From contig NZ_JACBYW010000003.1 of the NCBI RefSeq assembly GCF_013408175.1, positions 496,001 through 560,000 on the forward strand: a stretch of 64,000 nt of DNA, given 5' to 3'. A program made the position numbers and the translations under genes. This document shows, piece by piece, positions 53,631-63,137 of the stretch (its first letter is position 1; each line of letters starts with the position of its first letter). Below the pieces are notes generated by a model. It was given only the letters and a program-made list of their open reading frames with translations. It made no database searches and was not told the origin of the DNA. The DNA comes from Actinopolyspora biskrensis (GTDB taxonomy: Bacteria; Actinomycetota; Actinomycetes; Mycobacteriales; Pseudonocardiaceae).

Positions 53631-54434
53631 TCACTTCTCCGAGGGCGCGAAGCCGAACCACTTCTCGTGCAGCCGGTCGTAGGTTCCGTCCTGCTTGGCC
53701 CGGGCGAGCACCTCGTTGATCTTCTCGCGGAGCTCGTCGCTGCCGCTCTCCACCCCGAAGCCGTAGGACTCGCTGGTGTCGAACTTCTTGGACATCTCGA
53801 AGCCCGGGTTCTGCTGCACGAAGTCGCGGAGCACGAAGTCGTCGGCGATCACGGCGTCGATCTGCCCGTTCTGCAGCGCCGGGTACAGCAGGCCCAGGTC
53901 CGCGTACTCCTTGATCGTGATGCCCTTCGGCTTGGCGTGCTCCTTGGCGTACTGCTCGCCGGTGGTGCCCTTCTGGTAGCCCACCGTCTTGCCCTCGAGC
54001 TGGTCCAGGCTGTTCACCCCGGAGTCCTTCGGAACGAGCAACGCCTGGGTGGCCTGGAAGTACGGCTCGGAGAAGTCGAAGTTCTTCTTGCGCACATCGG
54101 TGATCGTTATCGCCGAGGCGGCGATGTCGCAGTTGCCGACGTTGAGCGCCTGGCCGGACTGGATGGTCTCGAACGGAGCGGTGGTGACTTGCTGCGGGAC
54201 GCCGAGGTCCTCGGCCACCAGGTCGATCAGCGCCATGTCGAAGCCGACGATCTCGCCGTTCTTCCTGGACTCGAACGGCTCGTACGGCGGATTGGTGCAG
54301 GTGGTCAGTTGGCCCTGCTGCACCAGCGGAACGCCCTTGGCCTCGCCACCGCCGCTGCCGCAGCCCGCCACTGCCGCGACCAGTGCGAGTCCGGGCAGCA
54401 AAGCCGCCGCTCGCCACATCGTCCGACGCGCCAC
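53631..54434 (-). CDS. Amino-acid ABC transporter substrate-binding lipoprotein
   Basis: The 267-residue protein has a lipoprotein signal VARRTMWRAAALLPGLALVA ending at lipobox AVAGC (Cys25). The SBP_bac_3 domain includes NPPYEPFESRKNGEIVGFDM, DIAASAITITDVRKKNFDFS and VGYQKGTTGEQYA. The GTG at 54434 is preferred because GGAGGAG lies 7 nt upstream. Ligand is likely a polar amino acid such as glutamine or glutamate. Confidence 0.93.
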   Translation of the reverse strand: MARRTMWRAAALLPGLALVAAVAGCGSGGGEAKGVPLVQQGQLTTCTNPPYEPFESRKNGEIVGFDMALIDLVAEDLGVPQQVTTAPFETIQSGQALNVGNCDIAASAITITDVRKKNFDFSEPYFQATQALLVPKDSGVNSLDQLEGKTVGYQKGTTGEQYAKEHAKPKGITIKEYADLGLLYPALQNGQIDAVIADDFVLRDFVQQNPGFEMSKKFDTSESYGFGVESGSDELREKINEVLARAKQDGTYDRLHEKWFGFAPSEK

Positions 54435-54855
54435 AGTGTCACTCCTCCTCGACGGGAATCCGGATGCTGGGATACTGCCATCCGCCAGGACCATCGGAAA
54501 TGGCCTCACGTGTTTCGATCACGTCAACTTCACTCGGAAGCATGACAGCCACACAACGAGTGAACACACAGCGCTTTCCCGATCGTGTTGGTCACTCAAC
54601 CGACGCCACACGAGATCGAGTTCAGCGGCCGCGATAGCGGCCAATACGATACCCCTCCTCCGAACAGGTGAAGCGACGAGGGGTTGAAAGCCATCACCAA
54701 GAGTGACCAGGACCGTTCACGAGAACCGGTCCTCCCGCCCGGGGCGGCCTTCCGCGCCGCCGGCTCCGCCAACGACGTGGACACGCCCCTGCCGGGAGGA
54801 CACGAAGTCACCGCCCGCGGACGAGCCGTGGTGGGCAGTCCGCGGGCGCGAAGGG
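54435..54855 (-). other. Upstream region of the amino-acid transporter operon
   Basis: 421 bp between the binding-protein start and the end of the M20 gene. Somewhat AT-richer near 54520-54680. No gene, repeat or clear operator was recognised. Confidence 0.4.
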
Positions 54856-56271
54856 TCACTTCCGCGCGTGCGCGTCGAGCACGCGGGCCACGGCGCTGGT
54901 CACCCTGGCCGCGTAGTCGAGGTCCAGGGACTCGTCCGGCACGTGGGCGTTGCTGCGCGGGCCCAGCGCCCCGGTGACCACGAACTGCGCCTCCGGGTAG
55001 CGCTCGTGCAGCAGTCCCATGAACGGAATCGAACCACCGAGCCCCATGGAACGCCAGCCCGCGCCGAACACCTCGGCACTGGCCCGGTCCAACGCCTCGT
55101 TCAACCAGGGCGCCGTCTCGGGCGCGTTGAAGCCCCGCCCCGCTTCCTCGTGGCCGAACTCGACCTCGGCCCCGTAGGGAACGTCCCGCTCCAACGTCGA
55201 GCGCACGGCACGCAGCGCCGCATCCGGGTCAGCGGTGGGCGGCAGCCGGAAACTCAGGTCGAGCGTGGTCCGGGACCGCAGCACGTTTCCCGCTTCCGCC
55301 GGATGCGGCAGACCGTCCGCGCCGATCACGGTCAGGGTGGGGCGCCACCAGTTGTTCAGGGCCAGCTCGGCCTCGTCCTCGTGCATCATCCGCATCCCCG
55401 GCGGAAGCTCCACCGAACCGCGCACCAGCCCCGGCGCCGCCTCGACGCCCGCGCGCGCCTCCGCGGCGCGGCTGTCCGGGATCCGCACGTTCAGCTCCGG
55501 CAGCAGGATCTCCCCCGTCGCCGAGTCCTCCAGCCGCTCCAGCAGCTGGCGGGCGATCCGGAAGGAATCGGGGACCAGGCCACTCGCCGCCCCCGAGTGC
55601 TGCCCGGTGTCGAGCACCTTGACGGTGACGTTCACCTGCACCAGACCGCGCAGCGAGGTGGTCAGCCAGAGCCGCTCGTAGTCCCCGCCCCCGGAGTCCA
55701 GGCACACCACCAGACCGATCCGGCCCAGCCGTTCGGAGAGGTGGTCCAGATAGGCGGGCAGATCGGGACTGCCCGACTCCTCGCCCGTCTCCAGCAGCAG
55801 CACGCAGCGCGGATGACGACCGCCCTGCGCGCGCAGCGCCTCGATCGCCGTGACGGCGGCGTAGCCGGAGTACCCGTCGTCCACCGAGCCACGTCCGTAG
55901 AGCCTGCCCTCGTGCACCACCGGGCTCCACGGGCCGAATCCCGCGGACCAGCCGTCCATCGGAGGCTGCTTGTCCAGGTGCCCGTACAGCAGCGCGGTCT
56001 CGTCCGAAGCGCCGTCCGTGGCCGGCACGTCCACGAGCAGCAGCGGACTGCGACCGGGCAGCCGCACGACCTCCGTGCGGGCCCCGGTGAGGCCCCGGGC
56101 CTCGATCCACTCCCGCACGTGCCCGATCGCCGAGTCCAGCTGCCCGTTGGCCTCCCACTCGGGGTCGAACCCGGGGGAGACGGCCGGTATCTCGATCAAC
56201 CGGGAGAGACTGGACACCACGGAGGAGTCCCACTGCTGACGAACGAAGGTGTTAACTGCTGCGTGGTCCAC
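54856..56271 (-). CDS. M20-family metallopeptidase (carnosinase/dipeptidase-like)
   Basis: The 471-residue dizinc peptidase has metal ligands in ALLYGHLDKQPP (His, Asp), YGRGSVDDGYSG (Asp), LLETGEESGSPDL (catalytic and ligand Glu), VCLDSGG, and a C-terminal His in RSNAHVPDESL. A dimerisation domain is inserted at about 220-370. It likely cleaves di- or tripeptides in the cytoplasm. The start is GTG at 56271. It follows the GPP34 genes in the same direction by 57 bp. Confidence 0.9.
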   Translation of the reverse strand: MDHAAVNTFVRQQWDSSVVSSLSRLIEIPAVSPGFDPEWEANGQLDSAIGHVREWIEARGLTGARTEVVRLPGRSPLLLVDVPATDGASDETALLYGHLDKQPPMDGWSAGFGPWSPVVHEGRLYGRGSVDDGYSGYAAVTAIEALRAQGGRHPRCVLLLETGEESGSPDLPAYLDHLSERLGRIGLVVCLDSGGGDYERLWLTTSLRGLVQVNVTVKVLDTGQHSGAASGLVPDSFRIARQLLERLEDSATGEILLPELNVRIPDSRAAEARAGVEAAPGLVRGSVELPPGMRMMHEDEAELALNNWWRPTLTVIGADGLPHPAEAGNVLRSRTTLDLSFRLPPTADPDAALRAVRSTLERDVPYGAEVEFGHEEAGRGFNAPETAPWLNEALDRASAEVFGAGWRSMGLGGSIPFMGLLHERYPEAQFVVTGALGPRSNAHVPDESLDLDYAARVTSAVARVLDAHARK

Positions 56272-56328
56272 ACCGCGATCGTATTCCCACGTTCCGGGAA
56301 CGGGCAGCTCCCCGTCGGGTCGGCGACC

Positions 56329-57069
56329 TCACTCCCCACCTCCACCGCCGTCTCCACCGCCTCCGCCGCCGGTTCCACCAGCCGTGCCCCTTCCGTTCCC
56401 GAAGGCGAAGGAAGCCAGGGCGCCGAGGACCGGACTGCTGTCCGCGACGGCGTCCGAGACGGTCTCTCCCAGCAGCTCCCCCCGAGCGATCGAACGCAGC
56501 CGCTCCAGCGAAGACCATTCCTGGAAGAGTTTCCGACACAATCCACTGGAATGAGCGATCGTGACGAGCAGAGCCCTCCGGTCGTCGACACGACCCTCGC
56601 CGCGGGCGATGCGTACGAGCTCGTCGAACCGCGCCTCCCGCTCCGCCTCGTGCGGGAAGTACCGCTCGTGCAGTACGAATCCGAGCAGCTTCTCCCTCCG
56701 GTGCTCGAGCCCACCGATCGCGCACAGCTGGGCGCGGTGTTCCGCGAAAGCCTCCCGGCGGAGCCGGGCCCAGGAAAGAAAAGGGATCGAATCGGTCCGC
56801 GACTTCACCGAGCGAGCCAGCAAGCTCAACACCCGGTCCAGCCAGTCCACCCCCACCGGAGTCCGGCGCAGGAGCACGATCTCGGCCTTTCCGCGCTTTC
56901 TCTGCCGCAGCTCGACCCGACCGTGCAGCACGAGTTCGGCGATCTCGGCCACGATGGTGACGATCCAGGGGTTCACATATCCGACCCCCTTGCCACCCGG
57001 CTGGTGCAACAACAGCACGAGCTCGGCGGGCAGCGGCAGGTTCGGGACACCGGGTGCTCGCTCGTTCAC
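56329..57069 (-). CDS. GPP34 (GOLPH3/Vps74-like) domain protein, copy 1
   Basis: The 246-residue protein has PAELVLLLHQPGGKGVGYVN, IAELVLHGRVEL, VGVDWLDRVLSLLA, a basic stretch and the helical DRRALLVTIAHSSGLCRKLF. It ends with a Gly-rich tail (GGTGGGGGGDGGGGGE). In eukaryotes this fold binds phosphatidylinositol-4-phosphate; its bacterial role is unclear. The GTG at 57069 is chosen by comparison with copy 2. It is tandem with copy 2. Confidence 0.83.
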   Translation of the reverse strand: MNERAPGVPNLPLPAELVLLLHQPGGKGVGYVNPWIVTIVAEIAELVLHGRVELRQRKRGKAEIVLLRRTPVGVDWLDRVLSLLARSVKSRTDSIPFLSWARLRREAFAEHRAQLCAIGGLEHRREKLLGFVLHERYFPHEAEREARFDELVRIARGEGRVDDRRALLVTIAHSSGLCRKLFQEWSSLERLRSIARGELLGETVSDAVADSSPVLGALASFAFGNGRGTAGGTGGGGGGDGGGGGE

Positions 57070-57148
57070 CCGGCGGAGTCTAGAGCTCCACGGCAGCGCG
57101 GTGGGACGTTTCCGCGATTCCGGAGGGACACGTCCCCCTCCGAAAGGA

Positions 57149-57844
57149 TCAGCCTCCTCCACCGTCCCCGCCGCCCGAGATGGCCGCCGCTCCGGCGACC
57201 ACGATGGCCGCCCGCGCCGACCCCACGGCATCGTCGACGGCCTCCCCGAGCCGCTCACCCCTGGCCAGCGACTTGATCACCCGCCGTTCGGAGCGCTCCA
57301 GACCGAACTCCCGCAGCAGCCCGGTGCCGTGGGTGACCGCGGCGAGCAACGCCAGCCTGTTGTCGGCGGCCCGTTCCTGTCTGGCCACCTCGCCGAGCTC
57401 GCGGAGCAGCCCGGCCCTGGCGTCCGGGTCCGGGAAGTACTTGGAGTACTCCACGCCGAAGACCCTGCGCCGCTCCGTCCGCAGCGGCCCGTCCCGGGCC
57501 ATCCGGGTGCGGTAGCGCTTGAACACCCCGCTCCTGGAGTGGAACCAGGAACCGAGGGCGACGGATCCGGTGGAACGCCGAACCTTGCGCCGCAGCTGAT
57601 CCAGCGCGTCGTCCAGCCAGTCGAGCCCGCTCGGCTCCGCGTCGTCCAACCGCATCCCGAAGCCGGACATTCGCGTGCCGGTGATCGTGGCACGCCCCCG
57701 AAGCACCAGTTCCCCGACCTCGGCGGCGGCCACGGCCACATCCGGGGTGGACGAGTAGTGCCCGCCGTGCGGCTTGTGCGACAGCAGCACGAGCTCACCC
57801 GGGAGCCCGAAAGCGATGCGTGATCGATCATTCACCCGCCGCAT
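57149..57844 (-). CDS. GPP34 (GOLPH3/Vps74-like) domain protein, copy 2
   Basis: The 231-residue paralogue has PGELVLLSHKPHGGHYSSTP, VGELVLRGRATI, GLDWLDDALDQL, the central basic RYRTRMARDGPLRTERRR and ADNRLALLAAVTHGTGLLRE. It ends with SGGGDGGGG. The ATG at 57844 is used; a GTG at 57835 is equally possible. It is the first gene after a promoter candidate at 57911-57937. Confidence 0.83.
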   Translation of the reverse strand: MRRVNDRSRIAFGLPGELVLLSHKPHGGHYSSTPDVAVAAAEVGELVLRGRATITGTRMSGFGMRLDDAEPSGLDWLDDALDQLRRKVRRSTGSVALGSWFHSRSGVFKRYRTRMARDGPLRTERRRVFGVEYSKYFPDPDARAGLLRELGEVARQERAADNRLALLAAVTHGTGLLREFGLERSERRVIKSLARGERLGEAVDDAVGSARAAIVVAGAAAISGGGDGGGG

Positions 57845-57910
57845 TGTATGGCGCGCGTGAAGGCACACGAAGGGCTTTCGCCGATTCGTAAGCAAAACCC
57901 CCGAAGATCG

Positions 57911-57937
57911 GTTATACAACTGTCACAACCCCATCAA
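57911..57937 (-). promoter_or_regulatory. Promoter candidate for the GPP34 genes
   Basis: On the minus strand, TTGATG (57937-57932) and TATAAC (57916-57911) are 15 nt apart in an AT-richer part of the 352-bp gap 57845-58196. The remainder of that gap, the leader of bkdA, shows no gene. Confidence 0.45.
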
Positions 57938-58196
57938 TCGGAGCTCCGCCCCTTTGATGACCTGCGAATACGTACTCCACACCCGAGCACTACGGTGCCG
58001 GGGAAAAGGTTTGCAGGCGGGATCGATCTTTGTGGCGGGACTCACGGAAGTGGCGGGTGTCATGCCAGGATGGCCAATACAGCGATCCAACGGCTGCGCC
58101 CGGCGGCCCGGAACCCACCAGGTCGAGCGGCACCGGGCGGAGCAACCGGACCCGTCGCCACAAGCGATCGGGCCGGGGTGAGACGAGGAGATCCAC

Positions 58197-59450
58197 ATGT
58201 CCCCCGAACACTGGACGCGACCGAGCCGATCCGAGGATCGTGGTCACGCGGACGAGACGGCACCTGCCGCAACCTCAGCAGCACCGACGAGGGAGCAGGT
58301 GATCGCCGGATTGCGCGCGACCAGCGAAGGCGGAGCTGACCTCGTGCAGCTTCTGACACCGGAGGGTCAGCGGGTATCGCACCCGGATTTCGACATCGAA
58401 ATTTCCGGACAACAGCTACGCGAGATGTACCGCGACATGGTGCTGATACGGCGGGCGGATCGCGAGGGCAACTCCCTGCAGCGTCAGGGACAGCTCGGCA
58501 TCTGGGTACCGCTGCTCGGCCAGGAAGCGGCGCAGATCGGCGCGGGAAGAGCGCTGCGGCCCCAGGACATGGCCTTCCCGAGCTACCGCGAGCACGGAGT
58601 GGCCTGGTGCCGGGGCATCGACCCCACCGAGCTGCTCGGCATATTCCGCGGAACGGATCACGGCAGCTGGGACCCGAACCGGACCGGGATGGGGCTCTAC
58701 ACCATCGTCATCGGCAACCAGTGCGTGAACGCCACCGGTTACGCGATGGGACAGAAGTTCGAGGGCATGGTCGGCAACTCCGACCGGGACCCGAACGCGA
58801 ACGAAGCCACGATGACGTTCTTCGGCGACGGCGCCACCAGCCAGGGCGACGTGCACGAAGGCATGGTCTGGGCCTCCGTCTACGACGCTCCCGTGGTCTT
58901 CTTCTGCCAGAACAACCAGTGGGCGATCTCCGAGCCGACCGAACGTCAGACCCGTGTTCCGCTCTACGAGCGCGCCAGGGGATACGGCTTCCCCGGCATC
59001 AGGGTGGACGGGAACGACGTTCTCGCCAGTCTCGCCGTCTCCAAGTGGGCGCTCGACGAGGCGCGCAGCGGAAACGGTCCGGTGCTGATCGAGGCGTTCA
59101 CCTACCGCATGGACGCGCACACCACCTCCGACGACGCCACGCGCTACCGGATGGACGACGACCTCCAGGCGTGGAAGCTCAAGGACCCGATCGAACGGCT
59201 GCGGGTGTACCTGCTCCGCGAGCAGATCGCGGACCAGGGGTTCATCGACGAGGTGCAGAACGAAGCCGAGGAACTGGCCACGCGGTTCCGCGAGTTCTGC
59301 CTCAACATGCCCGACCCACCGCCGGAGAGGATGTTCTCCGCCGTCTACGCGGACGAGAGCCCCGTGGTGGCCGCACAGCGGGACGAGTACCTCGACTACC
59401 TTTCCGGCTTCGCCGATGCGGGTCACGACACCGAGGGGAGTGTTCGCTGA
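58197..59450 (+). CDS. bkdA: 2-oxoacid dehydrogenase E1 component, alpha subunit (branched-chain type)
   Basis: The thiamine-PP-dependent decarboxylase subunit feeds the E2 core. The 417-residue protein has an Ala/Glu-rich N-terminal extension, RRADREGNSLQRQGQLGIWV, the TPP motif FGDGATSQGDVHEGMVW...NNQWAIS and AHTTSDDATRYR. GACGAGGAG precedes the ATG. The E1alpha-E1beta-E2 gene order matches mycobacterial bkdABC; pyruvate dehydrogenase activity cannot be excluded. Its stop overlaps the next start (TGATG). Confidence 0.9.
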   Translation: MSPEHWTRPSRSEDRGHADETAPAATSAAPTREQVIAGLRATSEGGADLVQLLTPEGQRVSHPDFDIEISGQQLREMYRDMVLIRRADREGNSLQRQGQLGIWVPLLGQEAAQIGAGRALRPQDMAFPSYREHGVAWCRGIDPTELLGIFRGTDHGSWDPNRTGMGLYTIVIGNQCVNATGYAMGQKFEGMVGNSDRDPNANEATMTFFGDGATSQGDVHEGMVWASVYDAPVVFFCQNNQWAISEPTERQTRVPLYERARGYGFPGIRVDGNDVLASLAVSKWALDEARSGNGPVLIEAFTYRMDAHTTSDDATRYRMDDDLQAWKLKDPIERLRVYLLREQIADQGFIDEVQNEAEELATRFREFCLNMPDPPPERMFSAVYADESPVVAAQRDEYLDYLSGFADAGHDTEGSVR

Positions 59451-60469
59451 TGGCCGCACCAACCGTTGAACCCACCGGTTCCGGCACCGCACAGCCCCAG
59501 ACCGTCACCATGGCCAAGGGTCTGAACATGGCCATGCGGGCCGCCATGGAGCGCGACCCGAAGGTACTCGTCATGGGCGAGGACGTCGGCAAGCTCGGAG
59601 GTGTGTTCCGGGTGACCGACGGGCTGCAGAAGGACTTCGGGGAGCACCGCGTGCTGGACACCCCGCTCGCGGAGTCCGGCATCATCGGCGCGGCCGTCGG
59701 ACTCGCGATGCGCGGTTTCCGCCCGGTTTGCGAGATCCAGTTCGACGGGTTCATCTTCCCCGGTTTCGACCAGATCGTCTCGCAGCTGTCCAAGATGCAC
59801 TTCCGCAGCCAGGGCAGGGTCAAGACCCCCGTGGTCATCCGGGTCCCGTTCGGCGGGGGGATCGGCGCGGTCGAACACCACTCCGAGTCGCCGGAGTCGC
59901 TGTTCGCTCACGTCGCCGGGCTGAAGGTGGTGTCCTGCTCGAACCCCGTGGACGCCTACTGGATGCTGCAGCAGGCCATCGACAGCGACGACCCGGTCCT
60001 GTTCTTCGAACCGAAGCGGCGCTACTGGGAGAAGGCCGAGCTCGACCCCACCGCCGAGCACCTGCCCATGGGCAGTTCGGCACTGCTGCGCAGGGGGTCC
60101 TCCGCCACGCTCGCCACGTACGGGCCGATGGTCAAAACCTGTCTGGACGCGGCCAACGCGGCCACGGAGGACGGCAACGAGCTCGAGGTCGTGGACCTGC
60201 GTTCCTTATCACCGCTGGACCTCGGCCCGGTGGCCGAGTCGGTGCGCCGCACCGGACGTCTGATCGTGGTGAGCGAGTCCCCACCGGAGTCCTCGGTCAC
60301 CTCGGAGGTCGCCGCGCGGATCCAGCAGGAGTGCTTCTACTCCCTCGAGGCGCCCGTCATGCGGGTGAACGGGTTCGACACACCGTACCCACCGAGCAAG
60401 TTGGAAGAGGGGTACCTGCCCGACCTGGATCGGGTGCTCGATGCCGTCGACCGTTCGCTGGCGTACTGA
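59450..60469 (+). CDS. bkdB: 2-oxoacid dehydrogenase E1 component, beta subunit (branched-chain type)
   Basis: The 339-residue transketolase-like subunit has VLVMGEDVGKLGGVFRVTDG, TPLAESGIIGAAVGLAMRG, VCEIQFDGFIFPGFDQ, HHSESPESLFAHVAGL and ATYGPMVKTCLDAA. It pairs with the alpha subunit to form the active site. The start overlaps the bkdA stop by one base, indicating coupled translation. Confidence 0.92.
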   Translation: MAAPTVEPTGSGTAQPQTVTMAKGLNMAMRAAMERDPKVLVMGEDVGKLGGVFRVTDGLQKDFGEHRVLDTPLAESGIIGAAVGLAMRGFRPVCEIQFDGFIFPGFDQIVSQLSKMHFRSQGRVKTPVVIRVPFGGGIGAVEHHSESPESLFAHVAGLKVVSCSNPVDAYWMLQQAIDSDDPVLFFEPKRRYWEKAELDPTAEHLPMGSSALLRRGSSATLATYGPMVKTCLDAANAATEDGNELEVVDLRSLSPLDLGPVAESVRRTGRLIVVSESPPESSVTSEVAARIQQECFYSLEAPVMRVNGFDTPYPPSKLEEGYLPDLDRVLDAVDRSLAY

Positions 60470-60479
60470 AGAGGCTGCC

Positions 60480-61919
60480 ATGTCACAACTCAAGCACTTT
60501 CCGCTTCCGGACGTCGGTGAAGGCCTGACCGAAGCGGAGATCCTGAACTGGCGGGTCGGCCCCGGGGACGCGGTGGAGCTCAACCAGACCATCGTGGAGA
60601 TCGAGACCGCCAAGGCGTCCGTCGAACTTCCCTCCCCCTACGCGGGCAGGGTCGGTGAGCTGCTGGCTCAACCGGGGCAGACCGTCGAGGTCGGCACCCC
60701 GATACTGGCCTTCGAGCTGGACGACCAGCGAGCCGAGCCGGAAGCCTCCCCGGAGCCGGGCGGCGAGAGCGGCGAGCAGGGCGACGACGAGCAGGTCGCG
60801 AACCTGGTCGGATACGGGCCCCGCTCCTCCAGCGCCAAACGCCGTCCCCGCAAGGGGAACGCGACCACGACGAGCACGCCACAGCGGGAGCCCGGTGCGG
60901 CGGAAGGCGGGGGCCCGTCCGAAGGCGACTCCCCCGCGAAGCGGAACGGGACGAACGGCACCCCGAAGGGCGCTCCTGCCGGCGGGACCGCGGTGAACGG
61001 TTCCGCTCCGTTCCGTCAGGGGGCCTCGGCACCCTCCGGTGGACAGGTCCCCCTGGCCAAGCCTCCGGTGCGCAAGCTGGCCAAGGACCGCGGAGTGGAC
61101 CTGCGCTCCCTGAGCGGGTCCGGCTCCGAGGGCATCATCACCCGCGAGGACGTCGAACGGGCCGCGGCCGGAACGGAGTCCCCCGCGTCCGCCCCCGCCG
61201 GTGATTCCGGGCCGTCCGGGGCACGGGAGCACCGCGCCCCGGTCAAGGGGGTGCGCAAGGCCACGGCCCAGGCGATGGTGGACAGCGCGTTCACCGCACC
61301 GCACGTCACCGAGTTCCTCACCGTCGACGTCACGCCGATGATGGAGTTCCGGCAGCGGCTCAAGACGCACCCGGACTTCCGGGACGTGAAGGTGACACCG
61401 CTGGCCGTGGCCGCGAGGGCCATGTGCCTGGCGGTGGCCAGAACGCCGGACGTGAACGCGACCTGGGACGGCGAAGCGGGCGAGATCGTCTACAAGGACT
61501 ACGTGCACCTGGGGGTGGCCGCGGCCACCGACCGGGGACTGGTGGTCCCCAAGGTGCGCGACGCCGAGGCGAAGTCGCTGCGCGAACTCGCGGTGGCCCT
61601 GGACGAGCTCACCAACACCGCGCGGGAGGGCAGGACGCCGCCCGAGGCGATGACCAACGGCACCATCACGATCACCAACGTGGGTGTGTTCGGTGTGGAC
61701 ACCGGAACTCCCATCCTGAATCCCGGCGAGTCGGCCATCCTGGCTTTCGGAGCGATCCGCGAGATGCCCTGGGTGGTGGACGGCCAGGTGGTGCCGCGTC
61801 AGGTCTGCCAGCTCGCGCTGAGCTTCGACCACCGCGTGGTCGACGGGCAGCAGGGGTCCCGTTTCCTCGCCGATGTGGGGGCGATCCTCTCCGACCCCGG
61901 CATGGCGCTGACCTTCTGA
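60480..61919 (+). CDS. bkdC: 2-oxoacid dehydrogenase E2 component (dihydrolipoyl acyltransferase)
   Basis: The 479-residue protein has a lipoyl domain (1-80) with Lys45 in VEIETAKASVELPSP, a long Gly/Glu/Ser-rich linker (83-195), an E3-binding domain VRKLAKDRGVDLRSLSGSG (about 200-235) and a catalytic domain (about 255-479) with FDHRVVDGQQGSRFLADVG. AAGAGG precedes the ATG. No E3 gene is present in the window. Confidence 0.94.
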   Translation: MSQLKHFPLPDVGEGLTEAEILNWRVGPGDAVELNQTIVEIETAKASVELPSPYAGRVGELLAQPGQTVEVGTPILAFELDDQRAEPEASPEPGGESGEQGDDEQVANLVGYGPRSSSAKRRPRKGNATTTSTPQREPGAAEGGGPSEGDSPAKRNGTNGTPKGAPAGGTAVNGSAPFRQGASAPSGGQVPLAKPPVRKLAKDRGVDLRSLSGSGSEGIITREDVERAAAGTESPASAPAGDSGPSGAREHRAPVKGVRKATAQAMVDSAFTAPHVTEFLTVDVTPMMEFRQRLKTHPDFRDVKVTPLAVAARAMCLAVARTPDVNATWDGEAGEIVYKDYVHLGVAAATDRGLVVPKVRDAEAKSLRELAVALDELTNTAREGRTPPEAMTNGTITITNVGVFGVDTGTPILNPGESAILAFGAIREMPWVVDGQVVPRQVCQLALSFDHRVVDGQQGSRFLADVGAILSDPGMALTF

Positions 61920-61932
61920 GCAACGCCCCCAC

Positions 61933-61968
61933 CCGGGGGGCGGCACCCGCGCGGGTGCCGCCCCCCGG
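61933..61968 (+). terminator. Terminator after the bkd operon
   Basis: GC-rich arms at 61933-61949 and 61952-61968 are perfectly complementary over 17 nt with a minimal loop, 14 nt after the bkdC stop. Confidence 0.85.
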
Positions 61969-62192
61969 CGGGAGCGCGACCGGCTCGTGCTCGGCGGCGT
62001 CAGCGCGCGGCCGCCTCGCCGACGGCAGGCACCTCGCACACCGGCGGCAACCACCGGCACCTCCGCGTTCGGCGCGATCCGCTCCGAGCTCGCCCGCGGT
62101 GCTCCGGCCGACGAGCGATTCGTGGCGCTCGGCGGAGTGATGATGACCATGTCCCTGGTCGAGCGGAAGCGAGTTCTGGTTAGGCTGGGTCC

Positions 62193-62669
62193 ATGCCGAG
62201 GGCACTCACTCGCAGGCGCGCGCGCATCGCGTCCGTCGCGTTCGTTGTCCTCACAGGTTTTCTGATGTGCGTTCTCCCGCCCCATCAGTCGCAGGCTCCG
62301 ACAGGGCGGATCTCCGAGGCGGCGATCGCCTCCGCGGCTGCTGGGTGTTCTTCAGCGGCACCGCGATCCGGGCGCCCTGCTTCTGCGTCGAGTTCCGCAG
62401 CGGGGCGGGGAGGGCTTGCTCAGCCGTCCGGCGGCCAGGACCACCGCCCCGAACCGATTCCCGTGTGCCAGGCCACGACTGCGCACACTATGGAGGCGGT
62501 AAAACCGCTCCAGGGATCTGTCCTCGGACTCCTCGGGGCGCTGCTGGTCACCGCGGTCGGCCTCGCACCTCGCGGTGCCCGGGTGCGCGCTCCGGGGTGG
62601 GCCACGCGACCGCCCCTGCCCCTCGCCGGTTTTCCCCTGCTGATCAGCCTCGGTGTGTCACGAACCTGA
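62193..62669 (+). CDS. Small membrane or exported protein, unknown
   Basis: The 158-residue product has an N-terminal hydrophobic segment after a basic start (RRRARIASVAFVVLTGFLMC), a Ser/Ala/Gly-rich middle and a second helix (GSVLGLLGALLVTAVGLAPR). TAGGCT at 62180-62185 lies only about 7 nt before the ATG, which suggests a leaderless transcript. No family was recognised. A copper-related role is possible only from its proximity to the multicopper oxidase gene. Confidence 0.55.
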   Translation: MPRALTRRRARIASVAFVVLTGFLMCVLPPHQSQAPTGRISEAAIASAAAGCSSAAPRSGRPASASSSAAGRGGLAQPSGGQDHRPEPIPVCQATTAHTMEAVKPLQGSVLGLLGALLVTAVGLAPRGARVRAPGWATRPPLPLAGFPLLISLGVSRT

Positions 62670-63137
62670 TCCGCGTTCACGGGACGACGTCTTTCCGAGT
62701 CCTGACTGAACGATTCCTGGGGGACGTCACACCCCGCTCCGGTTCCTCCGACTTCGCCGCGGACGCGCCACTGCGCGGAAAAAGCGGCGATTGTCGGATT
62801 CCTCCACTTCGGCGGACACGCGCCCGCCCCCTCCTCGACCGTGCTGTTGGGAGCGGCGTGCGGCGCGGCCGGTGCGCGTCGCGTGTGCGCGGCCCGCTCC
62901 GAGCGCACGCGGGGCAGCACTGCCGAGCGGTCCGCTGATCGAGGGACGGACGCACCGGTGCTCCGCCGGATGAGCGGGAACCTCGATCTCCCCTCCGGCA
63001 GGCCCGGACCCGGTCCCGCCCCACGTTCCGTGGCGGAGCGCCTTTCGGACCGCTCCGGAACCGGCGAGGGCCGTTCGTCTCGCTGACGCACCGATCACCG
63101 TGACGGGCCTGCGCCCGTCCACGCGGAAAGGACATTC
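62670..63137 (+). other. Gene-free region before the multicopper oxidase
   Basis: 468 bp in which long frames on both strands are Arg/Pro/Ala-rich and look noncoding. No repeat, hairpin or operator stood out. Confidence 0.4.
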
